A stretch of 64,000 nucleotides of DNA from an uncultured Gemmiger sp. (GCA_944386225.1 CALXAH010000003.1:62001-126000), one strand, 5' to 3'. Positions 51,228 to 60,666 are shown, counted from the first letter of the stretch. The notes: generated by a model not told the origin, from the letters alone. Made by a program: numbers and translations.

Positions 51228-51274
51228 GGTTACTTTCCTCCTCCACAGCAGCGCGTCAAAGCGCGTTCCGTATC

Positions 51275-51304
51275 ACTATACCACCCGCCTGTAAACTTTG
51301 TCAA
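51275..51304 (-). promoter_or_regulatory. Promoter of EamA transporter gene
   Basis: Minus strand: TTGACA (51299-51304), 18-bp spacer, TATAGT (51275-51280). Confidence 0.75.
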
Positions 51305-51419
51305 ACCGGGCAAAACATTTACAGATCTGTTGCATTTTGTGCCGGTTTCTTTACCGGCTGTTGCATACTTGGCGGCAGCACGGGCGGTATTCTGAAACCG
51401 GAAAGTGAGGCGAACAGCC

Positions 51420-52388
51420 ATGCCGAAACCATCTGTATCCCAGCGGCCGGATTACCGGGCCGCCCGCACCCGTGCCCGCCGTAAACGCCGCCGGCGCCGC
51501 CGGCGCTTTTGGCGGGGTCTGCTGGCGCTGGCCTGCTGCCTGCTGCTGGCACGGGGGGCGGCCTTTGCCGCTGAGAACGCCCTGGACGCGCTGTTCCCGG
51601 ATGGGCCGCTTCCGCCGCCCGCGGCCGGCAGCACGGAACCGCCCCGTCCGGAGCCGCAAAGCGAACCGCCTGCTCAGGCAGAGGCCCGCGAAGCCCTGGA
51701 AGCCTGCCTGGCCCGGCTGCCCGGCCGGGTATCGGTGCTGGCGGTGCGGCCTTCCGACGGGCTGACCATCGCCTGGAACGAGGACGAGCAATACTACGCC
51801 GCCAGCCTGCTGAAAGCCCCCTATGCCCTGTGGCTCTGCCGCCGGGCGGAAAACGGGGAGCTGGACCCGGATCAGCCGCTGGACGGCTGGGACGGCACCG
51901 TTTGCGAGGCGCTGACCGCCATGATCGCCCGCAGCGACAACCAGGCCACCGCCGCGCTGTACACCCGCTGGCCCGCCGACGAGGATACCGGCTTTGCCGC
52001 CTTTCTGGAAGAACTGGGTATTCCGCCGGTGCGCAAAACCCGGGCGCTGAGCCCCGAAACCAAAATCACCGGCACCCTGTCGGCCAGCGACGCGGTGCAG
52101 GTTCTGCAGGCAATGGAGGCCTATTTTGCCACCGGCACCCCACTGGCCGAAACGCTGAAACAGGCTTTTCTGAACACGCAGCATACGTTCCTGATCACCG
52201 ACTGGCCCATGGCAAAAAAGTACGGCAACTGGACCGGCGCTTTGCACGACATCGCCATCGTCTACGCGCCCGATCCCTATTACGCGGCAGTGCTCACCGA
52301 CTGGGGCGACCCGGTGGAGGAAGCCCCCGAATACCAGGAGTATTACCGGGAAATCAGCGCCCGGCTGACCGATTATATGGAAAGCTGA
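51420..52388 (+). CDS. Beta-lactamase-fold serine hydrolase, membrane-anchored
   Basis: The 322-residue protein has a very basic N-terminus, one membrane segment (about 33-50), a Pro-rich linker and a class A beta-lactamase-like domain (about 80-318). It carries SLLK (Ser129, Lys132) and SDN (172-174). In the third position WTGAL (271-275) replaces the usual KTG, so beta-lactamase activity is doubtful and a peptidase or esterase role is possible. ATG 51420 follows GTGAGGCGAA. It is followed after 100 bases by an amidase with a similar basic anchor, suggesting joint envelope work. Confidence 0.8.
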   Translation: MPKPSVSQRPDYRAARTRARRKRRRRRRRFWRGLLALACCLLLARGAAFAAENALDALFPDGPLPPPAAGSTEPPRPEPQSEPPAQAEAREALEACLARLPGRVSVLAVRPSDGLTIAWNEDEQYYAASLLKAPYALWLCRRAENGELDPDQPLDGWDGTVCEALTAMIARSDNQATAALYTRWPADEDTGFAAFLEELGIPPVRKTRALSPETKITGTLSASDAVQVLQAMEAYFATGTPLAETLKQAFLNTQHTFLITDWPMAKKYGNWTGALHDIAIVYAPDPYYAAVLTDWGDPVEEAPEYQEYYREISARLTDYMES

Positions 52389-52488
52389 GGGCCGCCACCG
52401 GCAATTTTTACGGTTTTGTTACAACTTTTTGCATCCCCTGTGCCTTTCTATGCGTTATTCTTATATACAGAAGTTGAGGTGATCCCCT

Positions 52489-53367
52489 ATGCATTCTGAT
52501 ACCCGTCCGCCGGAAATCCGGCGCACCGTTTACTACTCGCCCCGCCGGGCAGCCCGGCAGCGCAGGCAGCGCCGCCGCCGGATCCTGATGCTTACCGGCG
52601 CTGCGGCGCTCTGCCTGTGTGCCTGTGCCTCTCTGGCCGGGCTGATCGTGTCCGGGCTGCGCAACGTGGAAAAGCTGCCGGCCGCCGCCGCGCCGGAATC
52701 CATGGCGGACAAGCCCGCCGCGGTGGAAGACAACACCCTGCGCATCGCGGTGGACGCGGGCCACGGCGGCAGCGATATCGGAGCCATAGGGGTGGTCAAG
52801 GAATCGGAAATGACCGAAGCCACCGCCCGGGCGCTGATCGAACTGCTGGAAGCGGACGAGCGGTTTTCGGTGGTGCTCTGCCGGGACTGGGATGTGCGCT
52901 CCACCCCCACCGAGCGGGGCCAGGAGGCTGCCCGTCAGGGGGCGGATCTGCTGCTTTCGATCCACGGCAACAGCTGGGAGGGCAGCGGCCAGGACGTGCA
53001 TGGTTTTGAATGCTATCCCTGCGTGCCCGGCACCGCCCAGTACGAAGAGAGCATGCGGTTTGCCCAGCTGATATGCGATGAAATTTCGGCCGCCGGCGGT
53101 ACCCTGCGGGGCAACGGCGGTATCCGCTACATATATTTTGACGAGGACGACAACCGCACCATCCTGGAAAAAGGGGACGAAACCGTAACCGGCATGCCCA
53201 CCTTCTCCATCCTGGAACACGCCGGATGCCCCGCGGTGCTGGCGGAACAGTGTTTTGTGACCAGCGCCGCCGATGTGGATCTGTTCGGCGATGCGGACGG
53301 TGTACAGCTGGCCGCCCAATGCTACTACAACGCCATCTGTGCCTGGGCGGACGGTCTGACCGCCTGA
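52489..53367 (+). CDS. N-acetylmuramoyl-L-alanine amidase (Amidase_3)
   Basis: A 292-residue protein with a basic N-terminus, a single anchor helix (about 33-55) and an Amidase_3 domain (about 82-290). Zinc and catalytic residues appear as DAGHGG (His92), a glutamate in KESEMTEA, SIHGNS and the late AEQCF glutamate. It cuts the bond between MurNAc and the stem peptide outside the membrane, as in cell separation or spore-related wall turnover. GAGGTGATCCCCT precedes the ATG. It is the last host-type gene before the prophage. Confidence 0.88.
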   Translation: MHSDTRPPEIRRTVYYSPRRAARQRRQRRRRILMLTGAAALCLCACASLAGLIVSGLRNVEKLPAAAAPESMADKPAAVEDNTLRIAVDAGHGGSDIGAIGVVKESEMTEATARALIELLEADERFSVVLCRDWDVRSTPTERGQEAARQGADLLLSIHGNSWEGSGQDVHGFECYPCVPGTAQYEESMRFAQLICDEISAAGGTLRGNGGIRYIYFDEDDNRTILEKGDETVTGMPTFSILEHAGCPAVLAEQCFVTSAADVDLFGDADGVQLAAQCYYNAICAWADGLTA

Positions 53368-53386
53368 ACCGGCCTTTGCCCCCATC

Positions 53387-53425
53387 AAAACCGGGCTGCC
53401 CGCTACAAGCAGGCAGCCCGGTTTT
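53387..53425. terminator. Bidirectional terminator at host/prophage junction
   Basis: AAAACCGGGCTGCC (53387-53400) pairs with GGCAGCCCGGTTTT (53412-53425); it can end both the amidase transcript and the phage late transcript. Confidence 0.85.
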
Positions 53426-53433
53426 ATCAGTTT

Positions 53434-54204
53434 TCAGTAGATGGACAGGTAAGGGGCGTCGTCCTCTCCGTAGGCGTAGCGGATGTGCCGCCGGGTCGCT
53501 GCGCCGCCAGGCGAAACCGTTGTGGTTTTACCGGACGATACCGTACTCCCGCCGGAGGCCGTACCCTGGATCAGGCTCACCAGATCCAGCCCGTTGGAAG
53601 CGTACAGTTCCGCCAGCTGGGGAACCAGCTCCTGCAGCATGGCCGCTGCGCCGCCCGCCCGCTCCGCAGCCAGCTGGGCCATGTTGTTCTGATAGGTATT
53701 CAGCAGGCTGGCCTGCTGGGCGGCCCGTTCGCTCTCCAGCTGGGCCCGGGCGTTGCCGTAGTTGTTGTACAACCCGGCCAGGGTGCTTTCCGCCGCACCG
53801 CCGGTCAGGCCCTGGGCGCTCAGCTCCTGATTCAGGTTGCGCAGGCTGAGCATCCGGTTGATATAGGCCTCCTGCAGCGCCTGGTCGGCAGCCGCGTTCA
53901 CCTGCTTCTGTGCGTATTCCAGATTTGCCCGCTGCTGGGCAGCGGCTGCGTTGTAGGCTGCGTCCCGGGCCGCCTGTTCCCGGGCCTGCAGTTCCTGCAG
54001 ATAAGCCACATAGAGCGCGTACCCGTCCACCGACGGGGTGGCGGCGGCGGTATTTTGGGTTGAGGTCGTCTTGGCGGTGGTGGTTTTTTTGCTGCTGGTG
54101 GTTTTCTGGCTGGTCTGGCTGGTGGGCTGATTCCAGCTTGTAGTGGGCGCGCCGGTGCCAGGAACACCGTTCCATACCGGCGCGGGATAGGTACCTGTTG
54201 CCAT
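53434..54204 (-). CDS. Phage protein with Thr/Ser-rich N-terminus and long helical core
   Basis: The 256-residue protein is last in the phage late region. Residues 1-60 are rich in Thr, Ser and Gln, about 65-200 form long Ala/Gln/Glu helices with coiled-coil character, and the tail has a Gly/Ser/Thr run. I do not recognise a family. Long Ala/Gln helices occur in internal ejection proteins of short-tailed phages; position after lysis genes would also fit a cargo gene. GGAGAG precedes the ATG. Confidence 0.6.
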   Translation of the reverse strand: MATGTYPAPVWNGVPGTGAPTTSWNQPTSQTSQKTTSSKKTTTAKTTSTQNTAAATPSVDGYALYVAYLQELQAREQAARDAAYNAAAAQQRANLEYAQKQVNAAADQALQEAYINRMLSLRNLNQELSAQGLTGGAAESTLAGLYNNYGNARAQLESERAAQQASLLNTYQNNMAQLAAERAGGAAAMLQELVPQLAELYASNGLDLVSLIQGTASGGSTVSSGKTTTVSPGGAATRRHIRYAYGEDDAPYLSIY

Positions 54205-54228
54205 ATAGGTCTCTCCTTTCCTGCCCCG

Positions 54229-54498
54229 TCAGGCGGGGCGGCTGTAGTTCAGGGCCCGGGTACTGTCGCCCAGGCCGGCAGTGGTGGGATCGTTGACCGC
54301 GTTCCATACGCTCACGGCCGCCAGCGCGCAGACGTACGGATTTTTTACCGCTGCCAGCAAGGTAGTGCCCAGCACCGGCCAGCTGGTGATGTCCGCACCG
54401 GTCAGGCCGAAGTAGGCCAGAACCGGCGTAAACACCGCCAGACCCAGCTGCGCCCAGAACACCGGGTTTTTCAGTCGAACAGGGATATTCAGTTTCAT
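54229..54498 (-). CDS. Phage holin (phiLC3-like)
   Basis: The 89-residue protein begins MKLNIPVRLKNPVFW, the usual opening of phiLC3-type holins, with two membrane segments (about 12-30 and 42-62) and a C-terminal VWNAVNDPTTAGLGDS segment, a hallmark of the family. Holins form membrane lesions that release the endolysin. ATG 54498 follows AAAGGAGG. It lies 14 bases after a second small membrane protein gene, forming a lysis cassette with the GH25 lysin. Confidence 0.9.
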   Translation of the reverse strand: MKLNIPVRLKNPVFWAQLGLAVFTPVLAYFGLTGADITSWPVLGTTLLAAVKNPYVCALAAVSVWNAVNDPTTAGLGDSTRALNYSRPA

Positions 54499-54512
54499 GG
54501 TTTTGCCTCCTT

Positions 54513-54818
54513 TCAAAAATGGGTGGGCAGCCCATCCGCATCCTTTACCAGGGCCGTGACCGCGCCATTGCCGCCCAGAGCATGGTAAGCGGCGTACATG
54601 CTCTGGATATTTTCGCGCCCATGCACCGAGATGCTCTGCTTTTTCTGGTAGTAGTCGCAGGACTGGATGATCCGGTCCCGCAGCAGGGCCTGCACACCGG
54701 TCTGCAAGGCTTTCTGCCGTTTGTGTTGGGCCAGGACATACCGCCACAATCCGGCCAGAGCCCCGGTAAGGAGGCCGAATGCCCATACCACCCAATACTC
54801 GATAACCCACTCAGCCAT
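54513..54818 (-). CDS. Small phage membrane protein in lysis cassette
   Basis: The 101-residue protein has one N-terminal membrane helix (about 5-25) and a basic, helical cytoplasmic part. Its ATG at 54818 overlaps the endolysin stop by eight bases, so the two are translated together. Position between lysin and holin suggests a second holin, a holin regulator or an anchor for lysis proteins. No specific family is recognised. Confidence 0.7.
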   Translation of the reverse strand: MAEWVIEYWVVWAFGLLTGALAGLWRYVLAQHKRQKALQTGVQALLRDRIIQSCDYYQKKQSISVHGRENIQSMYAAYHALGGNGAVTALVKDADGLPTHF

Positions 54819-55887
54819 TGCCGGCCCCCTCCCCGGCCAGAATCGCCCCAACGGCAGCCAGCCGATCCAGCAGGGCCTGCACTTTGGCGTCCGTTTCCCG
54901 CTGACCGTTTCGAATTTCCGCCAAAGCGGTCAGCACGGTGTCCGGCTCTGTGGGCTCGTCCTGCGGTTCTTCAGGCTGTTCCTGAGGCAGATAATCCTCG
55001 CAGGGCAGGCCCAGCGCCAGAGCCCGGCTGCTGACCGTCCGGATATCTCCGGCGCTCATAGGCCCGATAATCAGGCAGTCGGCCTCCTGCCGCACAGCCA
55101 CCGCCAGACTTTCCGCCAGGGCGGCAAGGGTTTTCAGGTCTCCGGTGCTGGCCGGTCCAATTTTAAGAGTATCCGATGTGTACACGGGTATTTCCTCCTC
55201 TCCGGGCTGATAACAGACCCAGTTCCTGTCTACATTGGCACTTCCCACACCATATTTGCCGCCGTACCCGATACGGCCGAACTGCCAGGCGCAGAGCTGC
55301 CGCCCCAGCCCGCGCAGATAGTCCCCCCACTTTCCCGGCAGGGATTCCAGCGGAGTACAGCCCTCGAAATCCGGGTCGGCCGGATCGTTGTAATACCAGG
55401 CGATCCAAAGGGGTGCGCCCAGCGCGCCCGTGTCGATATGAGCATCAGCCCATCCGGCAGAACAGTACACACAGGGGTGCAGCCCCGCCGCCCGGATACG
55501 TTCGCAGCTTTCCGCCAGCAGGGCGGTGTTGGCGGCCCGGTCCAGCCCCATGGACTGCCCGGCCTCCAGTTCCTGGTCAACCGCCACCCAGCTGTCCGCA
55601 CCGGCCGTCTTTGCCAGATCAATCAGTGCGTCGGTCTGGGCCAGCATAGCGGCACGGGCCGCGCCGGTGCTGCCGCTGTTGGTATTTCTGTAGTGCCAGG
55701 TAGCAAAACCATAAGCGCCCAGCCTGAGCCCGGCGGTCTTTACAGCCGGGGCAAACCGGTCCCACCGGACATCCTTTCCGGTACCGTATACCGCCCGGCA
55801 CAGAATAGTTGTGATCCCCGCCGCCCGGGCCGCAGATGCATCCAGGGTATCCTGCCAGCGGGAAATATCCAGCGCTTTTTCGGGCAT
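54811..55887 (-). CDS. GH25-type phage endolysin
   Basis: A 358-residue protein with an N-terminal GH25 lysozyme domain (about 1-200): ALDISRWQ carries the first aspartate, SWVAVDQELEAG the acidic pair, and AWQFG is the end of the barrel. A central SxGDLKT segment (about 215-285) suggests a small wall-binding module with repeated GPxSxGD units. A Pro/Glu linker and a C-terminal coiled coil follow. It hydrolyses the MurNAc-GlcNAc bond. ATG 55887 follows AAGGAGG. Confidence 0.85.
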   Translation of the reverse strand: MPEKALDISRWQDTLDASAARAAGITTILCRAVYGTGKDVRWDRFAPAVKTAGLRLGAYGFATWHYRNTNSGSTGAARAAMLAQTDALIDLAKTAGADSWVAVDQELEAGQSMGLDRAANTALLAESCERIRAAGLHPCVYCSAGWADAHIDTGALGAPLWIAWYYNDPADPDFEGCTPLESLPGKWGDYLRGLGRQLCAWQFGRIGYGGKYGVGSANVDRNWVCYQPGEEEIPVYTSDTLKIGPASTGDLKTLAALAESLAVAVRQEADCLIIGPMSAGDIRTVSSRALALGLPCEDYLPQEQPEEPQDEPTEPDTVLTALAEIRNGQRETDAKVQALLDRLAAVGAILAGEGAGNG

Positions 55888-55901
55888 TGTCTCAATCCTC
55901 C

Positions 55902-57044
55902 TTATTCCGGAATGCTGGTGACCCGGATCACGCAAGCGGTGTTGAGCCCATTCAGTTCGATGGATCTGCCGGCCACATAAGAAAACGCCTGTCCGTTCGA
56001 CAGATTGCTCCCGTTATAGCGGGGCGGATAAAATCCTCCCAGGGTATAGCACACCGCACTAAAAGACTTATTGCACTTAATGGCGGTCTGGTTTCTTCCT
56101 GATGAATAGGTTCTGGATCCCGGGTTGGGGATCACCGCTTCGTCGGAGACCCGGGTAACGGTGACACCCGGGATATCACAGGCAATAAAGCTGCCCGCGT
56201 TATTGCCGGCGCTGTCTGTTCCACCGCCGCCTATCCACCCGGCGTAGTACGTGCCCTTTTCCTGCTGCACCACCTTTGCGCCCTGCTTCACCGTCACGGT
56301 GTTTCCTGCCACGACGGCTTTGGCGGACAGGCCCTCCACCGTTACCAGGCCGCCGCCGCCCTTAAAATTTAGGGTATCGCCCTCCGTTACAAAGGTAACC
56401 CATCGGCCGGTGTACGGCTGGCCTTCCATTACAGCCACCGCGCTTTCCGCCCCCATCCAGGCGCTCACCGTTTTTCCATTTACCGCAAACGTATCCCCCG
56501 CCTGCACGTCGGCGGTCATGAGGGCACGGCCGTTCGGGCCGCTGCCGGTAAACTTGTGCACCTTGCCGCTGCGGGTATGGGTATACAGCTTGACCCCGTC
56601 GTCGGCAGCCCGTGCCTGTACCGCCGCATCCACCACGCCCGGCTCTCCATTGACGGCGTAGATTGCCTGAGCCATATCGCCGGTGCCGATCTCCACCACC
56701 TTGTTGTTGATGGCGGCAACGGTTTCCTGTTTGGTATAGGCCCCCACCTGGGCCGCCGTGACGGCATGGGGATTTTCCCGGTCTTCAATGTGCGCAGCGG
56801 TGATCGCCTGTACATGAGCAGGCACCTCTTCCGACATACCGGCAGGCCGTTCCATCCCGATACCGGCCGCGCCGGTATCGGCCTCCAGTTCCTCGGCCAG
56901 CCGGTTGATTCCGGGAATGGCTACCTCCCGCACGATCTGTTCCACGCTCTGCTGCATCTCCAGTGCCGAAAGGCCCGGTATCTCCGGCTGGCCGATCACC
57001 CCCTTGCCCTGCAGATCCGTGTCGGTAATCCGTGTAAATGCCAT
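55902..57044 (-). CDS. Phage tail fibre/receptor-binding protein
   Basis: The 380-residue protein begins with a particle-attachment segment (MAFTRITDTDLQGKGVIGQ) and coiled helices. HIEDRENPHAVTAAQVGAY (about 94-112) is the tail-fibre repeat seen in many siphophage and podophage fibres, and the rest is a beta-rich, Gly/Thr-rich shaft and tip. It likely binds the host surface. GAAAGGAGG precedes ATG 57044. The C-terminal part after about residue 250 is the probable receptor-binding tip. Confidence 0.78.
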   Translation of the reverse strand: MAFTRITDTDLQGKGVIGQPEIPGLSALEMQQSVEQIVREVAIPGINRLAEELEADTGAAGIGMERPAGMSEEVPAHVQAITAAHIEDRENPHAVTAAQVGAYTKQETVAAINNKVVEIGTGDMAQAIYAVNGEPGVVDAAVQARAADDGVKLYTHTRSGKVHKFTGSGPNGRALMTADVQAGDTFAVNGKTVSAWMGAESAVAVMEGQPYTGRWVTFVTEGDTLNFKGGGGLVTVEGLSAKAVVAGNTVTVKQGAKVVQQEKGTYYAGWIGGGGTDSAGNNAGSFIACDIPGVTVTRVSDEAVIPNPGSRTYSSGRNQTAIKCNKSFSAVCYTLGGFYPPRYNGSNLSNGQAFSYVAGRSIELNGLNTACVIRVTSIPE

Positions 57045-57075
57045 AGCTTGTCCTCCTTTCCGCGGGCATACCCGC

Positions 57076-58929
57076 TCATCGCCGGTAATCCCCCATCTCG
57101 GCAAATTCCACCGCCAGTTCGCTCAGGCCGAACGGCTCATTCAGCCGGTCGTTCTCCAGCCGCAGGCGGGATTTATTCAGCCGCCGCAGCCGTACCCGGG
57201 CCGCCAGCAGACGGGGCGTCTGGTCGCCGCTCCAGGAAAACCGGCTCCAATCCAGCTTGTCCCAGGCAAAATACCGGGCGCTGACATAGTCGCTTCCCTG
57301 TTCTTTCCACAGTCCCCGGTCCTGCATCCAGATGGTAAGGCCGGTGGCCACCGCACTGGACAGCCGCACCATTACCCGGCGAAAGGTCTTGTTTTTATAA
57401 AAGTGTTTGCCGCCCAGGTCGGGGGTGTCCCAGTGGCAGGCGATAGGTTCGCCGTCGTCGTTATAACTGGTAAGTACCGCCGGATCGGTATAAAACCGGC
57501 AGATACGCCCATCCTCGGTGCCGAACCAGAGTGCCCCCTCCTGTTCCCAGAGCACCCGGGCCGGCAGATTGGTGCGGTGAAATCCCGCGTACTGCCGGGT
57601 GGCGTAGGGTGCCGCCGGGTCGGACTGCAGCGGCTGCAGCCCGTCCAGAATGTAGGCCTGCCCGTTGACCGCCAGCCAGTACATATCCTTGTAGACCAGC
57701 GCAAAGGCGTCCTCCAGACCGGGTTCCTCCAGCAGCCGCCCATTCAGGTAAAAGCTGCGGTTCTGGGTATATTTCTCCCCGGTCAGATCCTGGGCGGTGA
57801 TGGCGTAAATGCCGCTTTTGGTCAGAAACAGCGGCTCGTTCACCAGATAAGCAAAGCTGAACGGCGCCAGCGCCCCCTGTCCCTGCAGGGTATTCACGAT
57901 GGGGAAACTGGGCCTTGAGTCAACCAGGTCACCCTGCCGGATGATCACGTTGCGCCCGTCCTCCTTGTCGTCCTTATGGGCGGCCAGCCGCTCGTTGACC
58001 ACGCTGTAGCCCACAATGGCGCTGCGGGGGGTACCCAGCACACTGTACCCGGTATCCGGCCAGTAGGTGGGGTCGTTCTGGCCGCAGAACCAGTCGTAGT
58101 TGATAAACTCCGGGTTGCCCGCCGCAAAGATCCGGTCGGCCGCACCGTTTACACCAAACAGCGCCCCGAAACGGCATTGCCCGATCCGGGCGGCATAGCC
58201 CTCCACCGTGCGGGCAGCGGTGATCCGCACATTATCCTCACCGGTCACCGGGCTTACGCCCGGGGCCTTGGTAAAGGTTATAATGCCCGCAGCCCGGTCC
58301 ACCGTGAAGTCGGTATTCTCGGTCTTGTCCACCCAGCTGCCGTCGCTCTGCATGAACTGCACCTGAACCTCGGTTTCGTCCAGGTCACCAAAGGTCATAT
58401 GATACCGGGTATCGGTAGCGGTGCCCGCAAACAGCTCGGTAAATTTCGGCTGCAGCAGATTCAGATCCTCATAGGGGGTACCGCCGCCGGTGGGCGGCCG
58501 GGCAATGGTCAGCACCGGCACCCGGGCCACAGCCGTTACCGGCTGTACGGTTTTGCCATCCCACACCAGCAGCTCCTTGCCGTCCAGAATATACAGATTC
58601 TCGCTAAACTGCCAGCTGCGGCTGCGCTCGTCATTTGCCTTGCTGTACAGTTTCTCCTGGCCGTGGTACAGCGCACCGCCCGCGTGGATCAGCCCCTGGG
58701 TATCCCCCCGGCGGAAATGTGCCCCGTTGATGCGGCCCTCGTACCGCTTCACCGTCTGCCAGCCCATGCACTTGCGCACCTTGCCGGGTACGTCCCGGAT
58801 CATGTTGGGCGCATCCGGGCTGCGGCGGGGATCCACACCGGCAGGGCTGTTGGTGTAGTCCACCCCCAGGAATTCCTCCACCGTGAACACGCTGCGCGCC
58901 GGGCTGTCCGGCGCGGAAAAATAGGCCAT
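57076..58929 (-). CDS. Phage DNA-stabilisation/tail hub protein (P22 gp10-like)
   Basis: A 617-residue beta-rich structural protein. The N-terminal SPAGVDPRRSPDAPNMIRDV region and the WD-like repeated blades (LYILDGKELLVWDG, GIYAITAQ, MYWLAVNGQAYILD) resemble the beta-propeller packaged-DNA stabilisation/tail hub proteins of short-tailed phages. It sits between the adaptor and fibre genes, the same relative place. Strong AAAGGAGG site. Exact counterpart (gp10 or tubular protein B) is not certain. Confidence 0.6.
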   Translation of the reverse strand: MAYFSAPDSPARSVFTVEEFLGVDYTNSPAGVDPRRSPDAPNMIRDVPGKVRKCMGWQTVKRYEGRINGAHFRRGDTQGLIHAGGALYHGQEKLYSKANDERSRSWQFSENLYILDGKELLVWDGKTVQPVTAVARVPVLTIARPPTGGGTPYEDLNLLQPKFTELFAGTATDTRYHMTFGDLDETEVQVQFMQSDGSWVDKTENTDFTVDRAAGIITFTKAPGVSPVTGEDNVRITAARTVEGYAARIGQCRFGALFGVNGAADRIFAAGNPEFINYDWFCGQNDPTYWPDTGYSVLGTPRSAIVGYSVVNERLAAHKDDKEDGRNVIIRQGDLVDSRPSFPIVNTLQGQGALAPFSFAYLVNEPLFLTKSGIYAITAQDLTGEKYTQNRSFYLNGRLLEEPGLEDAFALVYKDMYWLAVNGQAYILDGLQPLQSDPAAPYATRQYAGFHRTNLPARVLWEQEGALWFGTEDGRICRFYTDPAVLTSYNDDGEPIACHWDTPDLGGKHFYKNKTFRRVMVRLSSAVATGLTIWMQDRGLWKEQGSDYVSARYFAWDKLDWSRFSWSGDQTPRLLAARVRLRRLNKSRLRLENDRLNEPFGLSELAVEFAEMGDYRR

Positions 58930-58947
58930 CGGCCCGCCTCCTTTCCA

Positions 58948-59550
58948 TCAGGCCCAGCCGTCCAGACTGGCCCAGCTCTCGGCCCGTACCCCGACGCTTG
59001 CCGGACGCAGGGCAGCGCGGGCCGCCTCAAACTCATTGCGATAGGCAGCGGCCAGCGCGCCGTCGTCATCCTTGTACAGCTGGCTGGCCATATACAGCGG
59101 CAGGATCACCGCCGCCTGCTGCTCCACGGGCAGTTCTTCCCCGTCGGGGGTGTCGGCGGTCAGCCGGGGCGGGAATGCATCGTACCAGATTTCATACTCA
59201 CCCCGCCAGCTTTCCGGGATCAGCAGCCGCCCCGCCGCAAAGGCAAAGCCCCCGGCGGGAACCAGCCGCCCGTCCTCCCGCCTGCGGTAGGCCTCCGGCT
59301 CTCCCGCCCGCCAGAAATCCGCCGCCAGATCCGCCAGCTGTACGGTGCGGGGGCCGGCGGCCTCTACCGTCACGGTAAAGCACCGGCGCAGCGGCAGATT
59401 TTCCGCACAAAGCAGCGCCAATCCCTCGTTGGCGGCCTGGGGCATCCCTTCGGTATACTCCTGAACGGTCTGGGTCACCGACACTCCATCCCGGACGGCA
59501 AACAGCTTTTGCAGGGCCGCCTGTTTTACTTCGCCCCATGTCACGGGCAT
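58948..59550 (-). CDS. Head-tail adaptor protein
   Basis: A 200-residue mainly helical protein with an N-terminal WGEVKQAALQKLF segment and a C-terminal helical part ending YKDDDGALAAAYRNEFEAARA, a pattern of podophage head-closure/adaptor proteins. It follows the major capsid gene by 51 bases. Position and size fit an adaptor that joins portal and tail hub; no motif is decisive. Confidence 0.6.
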   Translation of the reverse strand: MPVTWGEVKQAALQKLFAVRDGVSVTQTVQEYTEGMPQAANEGLALLCAENLPLRRCFTVTVEAAGPRTVQLADLAADFWRAGEPEAYRRREDGRLVPAGGFAFAAGRLLIPESWRGEYEIWYDAFPPRLTADTPDGEELPVEQQAAVILPLYMASQLYKDDDGALAAAYRNEFEAARAALRPASVGVRAESWASLDGWA

Positions 59551-59601
59551 TTCCCTCCTTTCGGAATACCGCCGGCCCCTGCACAGGGCCGGCGGCCGTG
59601 T

Positions 59602-60606
59602 TTACTCCAGACTTACGCCGCCGGTCACACCCTCGCCGCACAGGGCGATGCAGCGCCAGTTGTTGAAGCCCGCGCCGAACCGGGCGCGGCCCTTGAACAC
59701 ATTGGCGTCGGTGTTGGGGTCGATGTCGCTGCGCACGCTCAGGGGCAGACGATCCACCCAGGGCAGACACTCGTAGCTGTCCTTGAAGTCCGCGTCCATC
59801 AGGATGAAATAGGGCTTGCCGCCGATGGTCTTGGGCAGGTAGTTCCAGACCAGCACGTTCCACAGCCCCACCTGGAAGTTCAGGGCGTTGTTGGCGGTGT
59901 TGGGATCCAGATCGCTGCCCACCGCGGCCAGCACCTGACGCTTCAGGCTGCCCACATTGGGGATCAGGATGGTGTTGGGGGCCACATCCAGCAGGTTGCC
60001 GTCATCGTCGGTAAAGCCCTGCATCCGTTCCTGCACCGCATCCAGGGTCTCCACGCTGAACGCCGCCTGGAACAGGTTGGCCTGGGCCGCGCCGCGGCCG
60101 GTGATACTGGGATGGTCGGCGGCAAACAGCGGCTTGCCGTCGGCGCAGGCGGTGGAGTACACCCGCCCGCCGAAGGTGATGGATTCGCCCGCGCCGCCCG
60201 CCAGCATACCGGCGGCGAACTTCTCCCGGGTACGGGCGTAGCTGGTGGCAAAGATGCCGGCGCGGCTCTTGATCTTGCCGTACTTGGCGTCCTCCACCAT
60301 CTCCTGGGTGACCTCAAAGCTGGACTTCCAGGTGGTGGGCTCGATCACCTTGCTGTAGCCCTCCCGCATGCCGGTCTTGGGATACGCGCCGTTCTCGCCC
60401 ACGTCCTCGAAATCGCCCAGGGCGGTTTCGCTGGTGTACTTCTCCGCAAAGTTGCGGCTGGTGTCCATATAGAACACCTTGTCGATCATGGAAGCCCTCT
60501 CAAAGCTCTCCACACTCTTCTGGATCACGGCCCGGATCGGCTCCTGGCTTTTGCCATAAACGCTGTCGTTCAGGCCGCTGCCCTTGGAAAAAATGATATC
60601 TGCCAT
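59602..60606 (-). CDS. Major capsid protein (HK97 fold, Mu gpT-like)
   Basis: The 334-residue protein has the features of Mu gpT/P22-like major head subunits: an N-terminal helix with KSVESFERASMID, an F-strand region around EVTQEMVEDAKYG, and LLDVAPNTILIPNVG before a glycine-rich C-terminus. It builds the icosahedral head. Codon use is highly biased toward a few codons, as expected of the most strongly expressed virion gene. AAAGGAGG lies before the ATG. Confidence 0.88.
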   Translation of the reverse strand: MADIIFSKGSGLNDSVYGKSQEPIRAVIQKSVESFERASMIDKVFYMDTSRNFAEKYTSETALGDFEDVGENGAYPKTGMREGYSKVIEPTTWKSSFEVTQEMVEDAKYGKIKSRAGIFATSYARTREKFAAGMLAGGAGESITFGGRVYSTACADGKPLFAADHPSITGRGAAQANLFQAAFSVETLDAVQERMQGFTDDDGNLLDVAPNTILIPNVGSLKRQVLAAVGSDLDPNTANNALNFQVGLWNVLVWNYLPKTIGGKPYFILMDADFKDSYECLPWVDRLPLSVRSDIDPNTDANVFKGRARFGAGFNNWRCIALCGEGVTGGVSLE

Positions 60607-60666
60607 TCGGTTTCATCCTCCTTTTTATGCTTCTCTTTGCGCCCGCTGCAGGCTGTATCGGCCAAA

